A DNA stretch of 7,337 nt from Myxococcales bacterium. GTDB lineage: Bacteria; Myxococcota_A; Polyangia; Polyangiales; Houyiibacteriaceae. Made by a program: the position numbers and the translations under genes. The notes beneath the pieces were generated by a model. The model did not search any database, was not told the origin of the DNA, and saw nothing but the letters and a program-made list of their open reading frames with translations. Location: contig CP070650.1 of the NCBI GenBank assembly GCA_020354595.1, positions 142,432 through 149,768 of the forward strand, in the 5' to 3' direction. The stretch's first letter is position 1. Each line of letters begins with the position of its first letter. Shown here one piece after another: positions 6,263 through 7,337 of the stretch.

Positions 6263-7038
6263 CGCCCCGTCCACTGCGGTTCGCGCTTCTGAAAGAACGC
6301 TGCGAGTCCTTCTTTCGCATCTTCGCTCGCTAGCAACGCGTAGAGCTGCTCGCGGAGGAACGGCAGGGCCTCTTCTGCGGTCATGTTGCGCTGCGCGTTC
6401 ACGGCATTGAGGCCCATTCGCATCGCGGTCGGCGACTGCTTTGCGAGCTGACCCGCAACCTCGGCGACGCGCGCGTCGAGCTCGTCGTCCGGGACGACCT
6501 CGGTGAGAAGCCCGATCTCTTGGGCCTTCTTCGCCGAGATGCGATCGCCGAGGAGCATGAGCTTCATCAGCTCCCTGGGCGCAATTACCCGTCGAAGAAC
6601 GGCCGTGATCATCATCGGGAAGAGGCCGCGCTTGATCTCGGGCGTGGCGAGCTGTGCACTCTCGCACGCGATCGCGAAATGGCAGCACGCGACGATGCCC
6701 ATCGCGCCGCCCATCACGTATCCAGGGATGCGCGCAATGATCGGCTTCTTCAACGCGTCGAACCGAAGCAGGAGGTCGTCGAACTCGCCCTTCTTTTCGA
6801 GCTTGCCGCGGTCGGTCGTCATCCCCTTGAGGTCGGCGCCGGCGCTGAACGCGTTGCCTGCGCCGGTCAATACGATGACCCGCACCTCGGGGTCTTCTTC
6901 GGCGTCGTCCAGCGCCCACAAAAGCTCGTTGACCAGCTCTTGGCTCAACGGGTTCTTCTTCTCGGGCTTGTTGAAGGTCAGGGTGACAATGTGACCATCC
7001 TGCTCGACCAGGAGGGCCTGGAAGTCGCGATCCTGCAT
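6259..7038 (-). CDS. Crotonase-superfamily protein, enoyl-CoA hydratase/isomerase-like
   Basis: Crotonase-fold enzymes act on acyl-CoA thioesters, most often hydrating 2-enoyl-CoA in fatty-acid or amino-acid breakdown. The 259 residues match the family's single-domain length. Visible are the N-terminal LTFNKPEKKNPLSQELVNEL region (20-39), the first oxyanion-hole loop FSAGADLKGM (64-73), the second, IPGYVMGGAMGIV (104-116), TPEIKRGLFP (132-141), LLGDRISAKKAQEIGLLTEVV (162-182) and the typical C-terminal end FFQKREPQWTGR (248-259). Aligned by eye to mammalian enoyl-CoA hydratase, the Glu164 counterpart is present (E134) but the Glu144 position is a glycine (G114). A standard two-glutamate hydratase mechanism is therefore uncertain, and isomerase, lyase or another acyl-CoA activity is possible. 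It overlaps recJ tail to tail by 4 nt. There is no Shine-Dalgarno before the ATG, and a -10-like box lies 6 nt upstream, suggesting a leaderless mRNA. A specific pathway cannot be assigned. Confidence 0.88.
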   Translation of the reverse strand: MQDRDFQALLVEQDGHIVTLTFNKPEKKNPLSQELVNELLWALDDAEEDPEVRVIVLTGAGNAFSAGADLKGMTTDRGKLEKKGEFDDLLLRFDALKKPIIARIPGYVMGGAMGIVACCHFAIACESAQLATPEIKRGLFPMMITAVLRRVIAPRELMKLMLLGDRISAKKAQEIGLLTEVVPDDELDARVAEVAGQLAKQSPTAMRMGLNAVNAQRNMTAEEALPFLREQLYALLASEDAKEGLAAFFQKREPQWTGR

Positions 7039-7044
7039 CGCGGG

Positions 7045-7073
7045 ATTCTTGGGCGGCGTTCAGGCGAATTCAA
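7045..7073 (-). promoter_or_regulatory. Candidate promoter giving a leaderless crotonase mRNA
   Basis: Read on the minus strand, TTGAAT (7068-7073, 4 of 6 to -35) is followed by 17 bp and then AAGAAT (7045-7050, 4 of 6 to -10). Six bases then separate it from the ATG at 7036-7038. A normal initiation distance places transcription start at or next to the A of the ATG, consistent with the lack of any Shine-Dalgarno there. Each box is only a moderate match, so the support comes mainly from the exact spacing plus the missing ribosome site. Confidence 0.35.
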
Positions 7074-7080
7074 GGCGAAT
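7062..7080. repeat. Direct repeat AGGCGAAT x2, one helical turn apart
   Basis: AGGCGAAT occurs at 7062-7069 and again at 7073-7080, a period of 11 bp, so both copies face the same side of the helix. The pair flanks and overlaps the -35 box of the candidate crotonase promoter, a usual place for a regulator to bind. With only two 8-bp copies, a chance origin is possible. Confidence 0.35.
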
Positions 7081-7127
7081 GATTGCAGGCTAAGTCCCCT
7101 TGGTTGCCGCGGTTTCGGCCTCCGTGT

Positions 7128-7150
7128 AACCTGGCCGGTGAACCTGCCGG
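7128..7150. repeat. Near-tandem repeat AACCTGGCCGG / AACCTGCCGG
   Basis: AACCTGGCCGG (7128-7138) and AACCTGCCGG (7141-7150) differ by a single G and start 13 bp apart. They end at the Shine-Dalgarno of the downstream gene. This could be an operator or a local slippage duplication; no function can be assigned. Confidence 0.3.
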
Positions 7151-7153
7151 AGG
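7149..7153 (+). promoter_or_regulatory. Shine-Dalgarno that fixes the TTG start of the last gene
   Basis: GGAGG at 7149-7153, inside a longer GGAGGGGG run, lies 5 nt before TTG 7159. The other in-frame upstream start, GTG 7138, has no purine-rich site at a suitable distance, and starting there would put a PEG-containing acidic stretch before the positive N-region of the signal peptide. Confidence 0.5.
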
Positions 7154-7158
7154 GGGCA

Positions 7159-7337
7159 TTGAGGGGTAGACGATTCGCAAGCGCGGTTGCGTTGGCAGCG
7201 GTGATGACGCTGTTGGGCTCTCCTCGCGCGGCCGACGCCCAGGTCGACCCGGCGGCTTTCGACCAGGTCGAGTCGACGCCCAAAGGCACCATCGGGCTAG
7301 GTCTCGTGGGCGCCGAGCTCGGCCTCATCATTCCCTC
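7159..7337 (+). CDS. Exported protein with signal peptide, 3' end outside the window
   Basis: The frame is open from TTG 7159 to the window end, giving 59 complete codons. The N-terminus is a textbook signal peptide: a basic MRGRRF region, a hydrophobic core (about residues 7-20, ASAVALAAVMTLLG), and a small-residue cleavage site near AADA-Q (about 25-28). The mature part starts with VDPAAFDQVESTPKG and then turns hydrophobic (GTIGLGLVGAELGLIIP, 43-59), which may be the start of a membrane helix. I do not recognise a family from this fragment. It is transcribed divergently from the crotonase gene. The start is supported by GGAGG 5 nt upstream; GTG 7138 would add 7 residues. Base composition and codon use look like the rest of the window. 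Confidence 0.6.
   Translation, partial: MRGRRFASAVALAAVMTLLGSPRAADAQVDPAAFDQVESTPKGTIGLGLVGAELGLIIP

Noticed and set aside
6291..6316. GAAAGAA/TTCTTTC inverted repeat near the recJ end as a terminator
   Set aside because: It is only 7 AT-rich pairs with a 12-nt loop, lies within conserved crotonase codons (AFFQKRE region), and has no following T-run.
5806..6333. Arg-rich open frames in other phases across the recJ 3' end
   Set aside because: Low-complexity Arg/Ala/Gly frames arise from GC-rich codons of recJ; there is no ribosome site or motif.
7104..7130. TTGCCG...TGTAAC as a promoter for the last gene
   Set aside because: The spacing is about 15 bp and the -35 match is weak; not enough to call.
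1..7337. CRISPR arrays, tRNA or rRNA genes, transposase or phage genes
   Set aside because: No regularly spaced repeats, cloverleaf-like sequences, rRNA motifs or transposase/integrase motifs were seen on either strand.

Overview
The window is GC-rich bacterial chromosomal DNA in a housekeeping arrangement. The order yajC-secD-secF-recJ, the Gly/Pro/Ala-rich YajC N-terminus and the Ala-rich signal peptide on the last gene suggest a Myxococcota or other deltaproteobacterial-type organism. This taxonomic guess is an inference from gene order and protein style, not from a marker gene.

Layout: positions 1-112 hold a large near-perfect inverted repeat whose left arm touches the window edge. ilvE (branched-chain aminotransferase) lies on the minus strand at 160-1080. 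A divergent intergenic region (1081-1248) carries a good sigma70-like promoter for the plus strand and a strong hairpin in the leader of the following operon. The plus-strand operon yajC-secD-secF-recJ runs from 1249 to 6262 with gaps of 17, 1 and 4 nt, so translational coupling is likely. A minus-strand crotonase-superfamily (enoyl-CoA hydratase/isomerase-like) gene at 6259-7038 meets recJ tail to tail, and the two stop codons share one CTAG. A second divergent region (7039-7158) holds a possible leaderless promoter for the crotonase gene and a Shine-Dalgarno that fixes a TTG start for a secreted or exported protein cut off by the window end.

How the genes work together: YajC, SecD and SecF form the accessory membrane complex that assists SecYEG export using the proton-motive force. 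RecJ is a single-strand DNA exonuclease that shares the transcript by conserved synteny rather than by obvious function. IlvE and the crotonase are separate metabolic genes on the opposite strand.

I see no undescribed multi-gene system. The parts most worth a second look are the 112-bp palindromic element with attC-like end boxes, the yajC leader hairpin, the apparent internal duplication in the SecF periplasmic domain, and the crotonase gene with one catalytic Glu replaced and a predicted leaderless mRNA.
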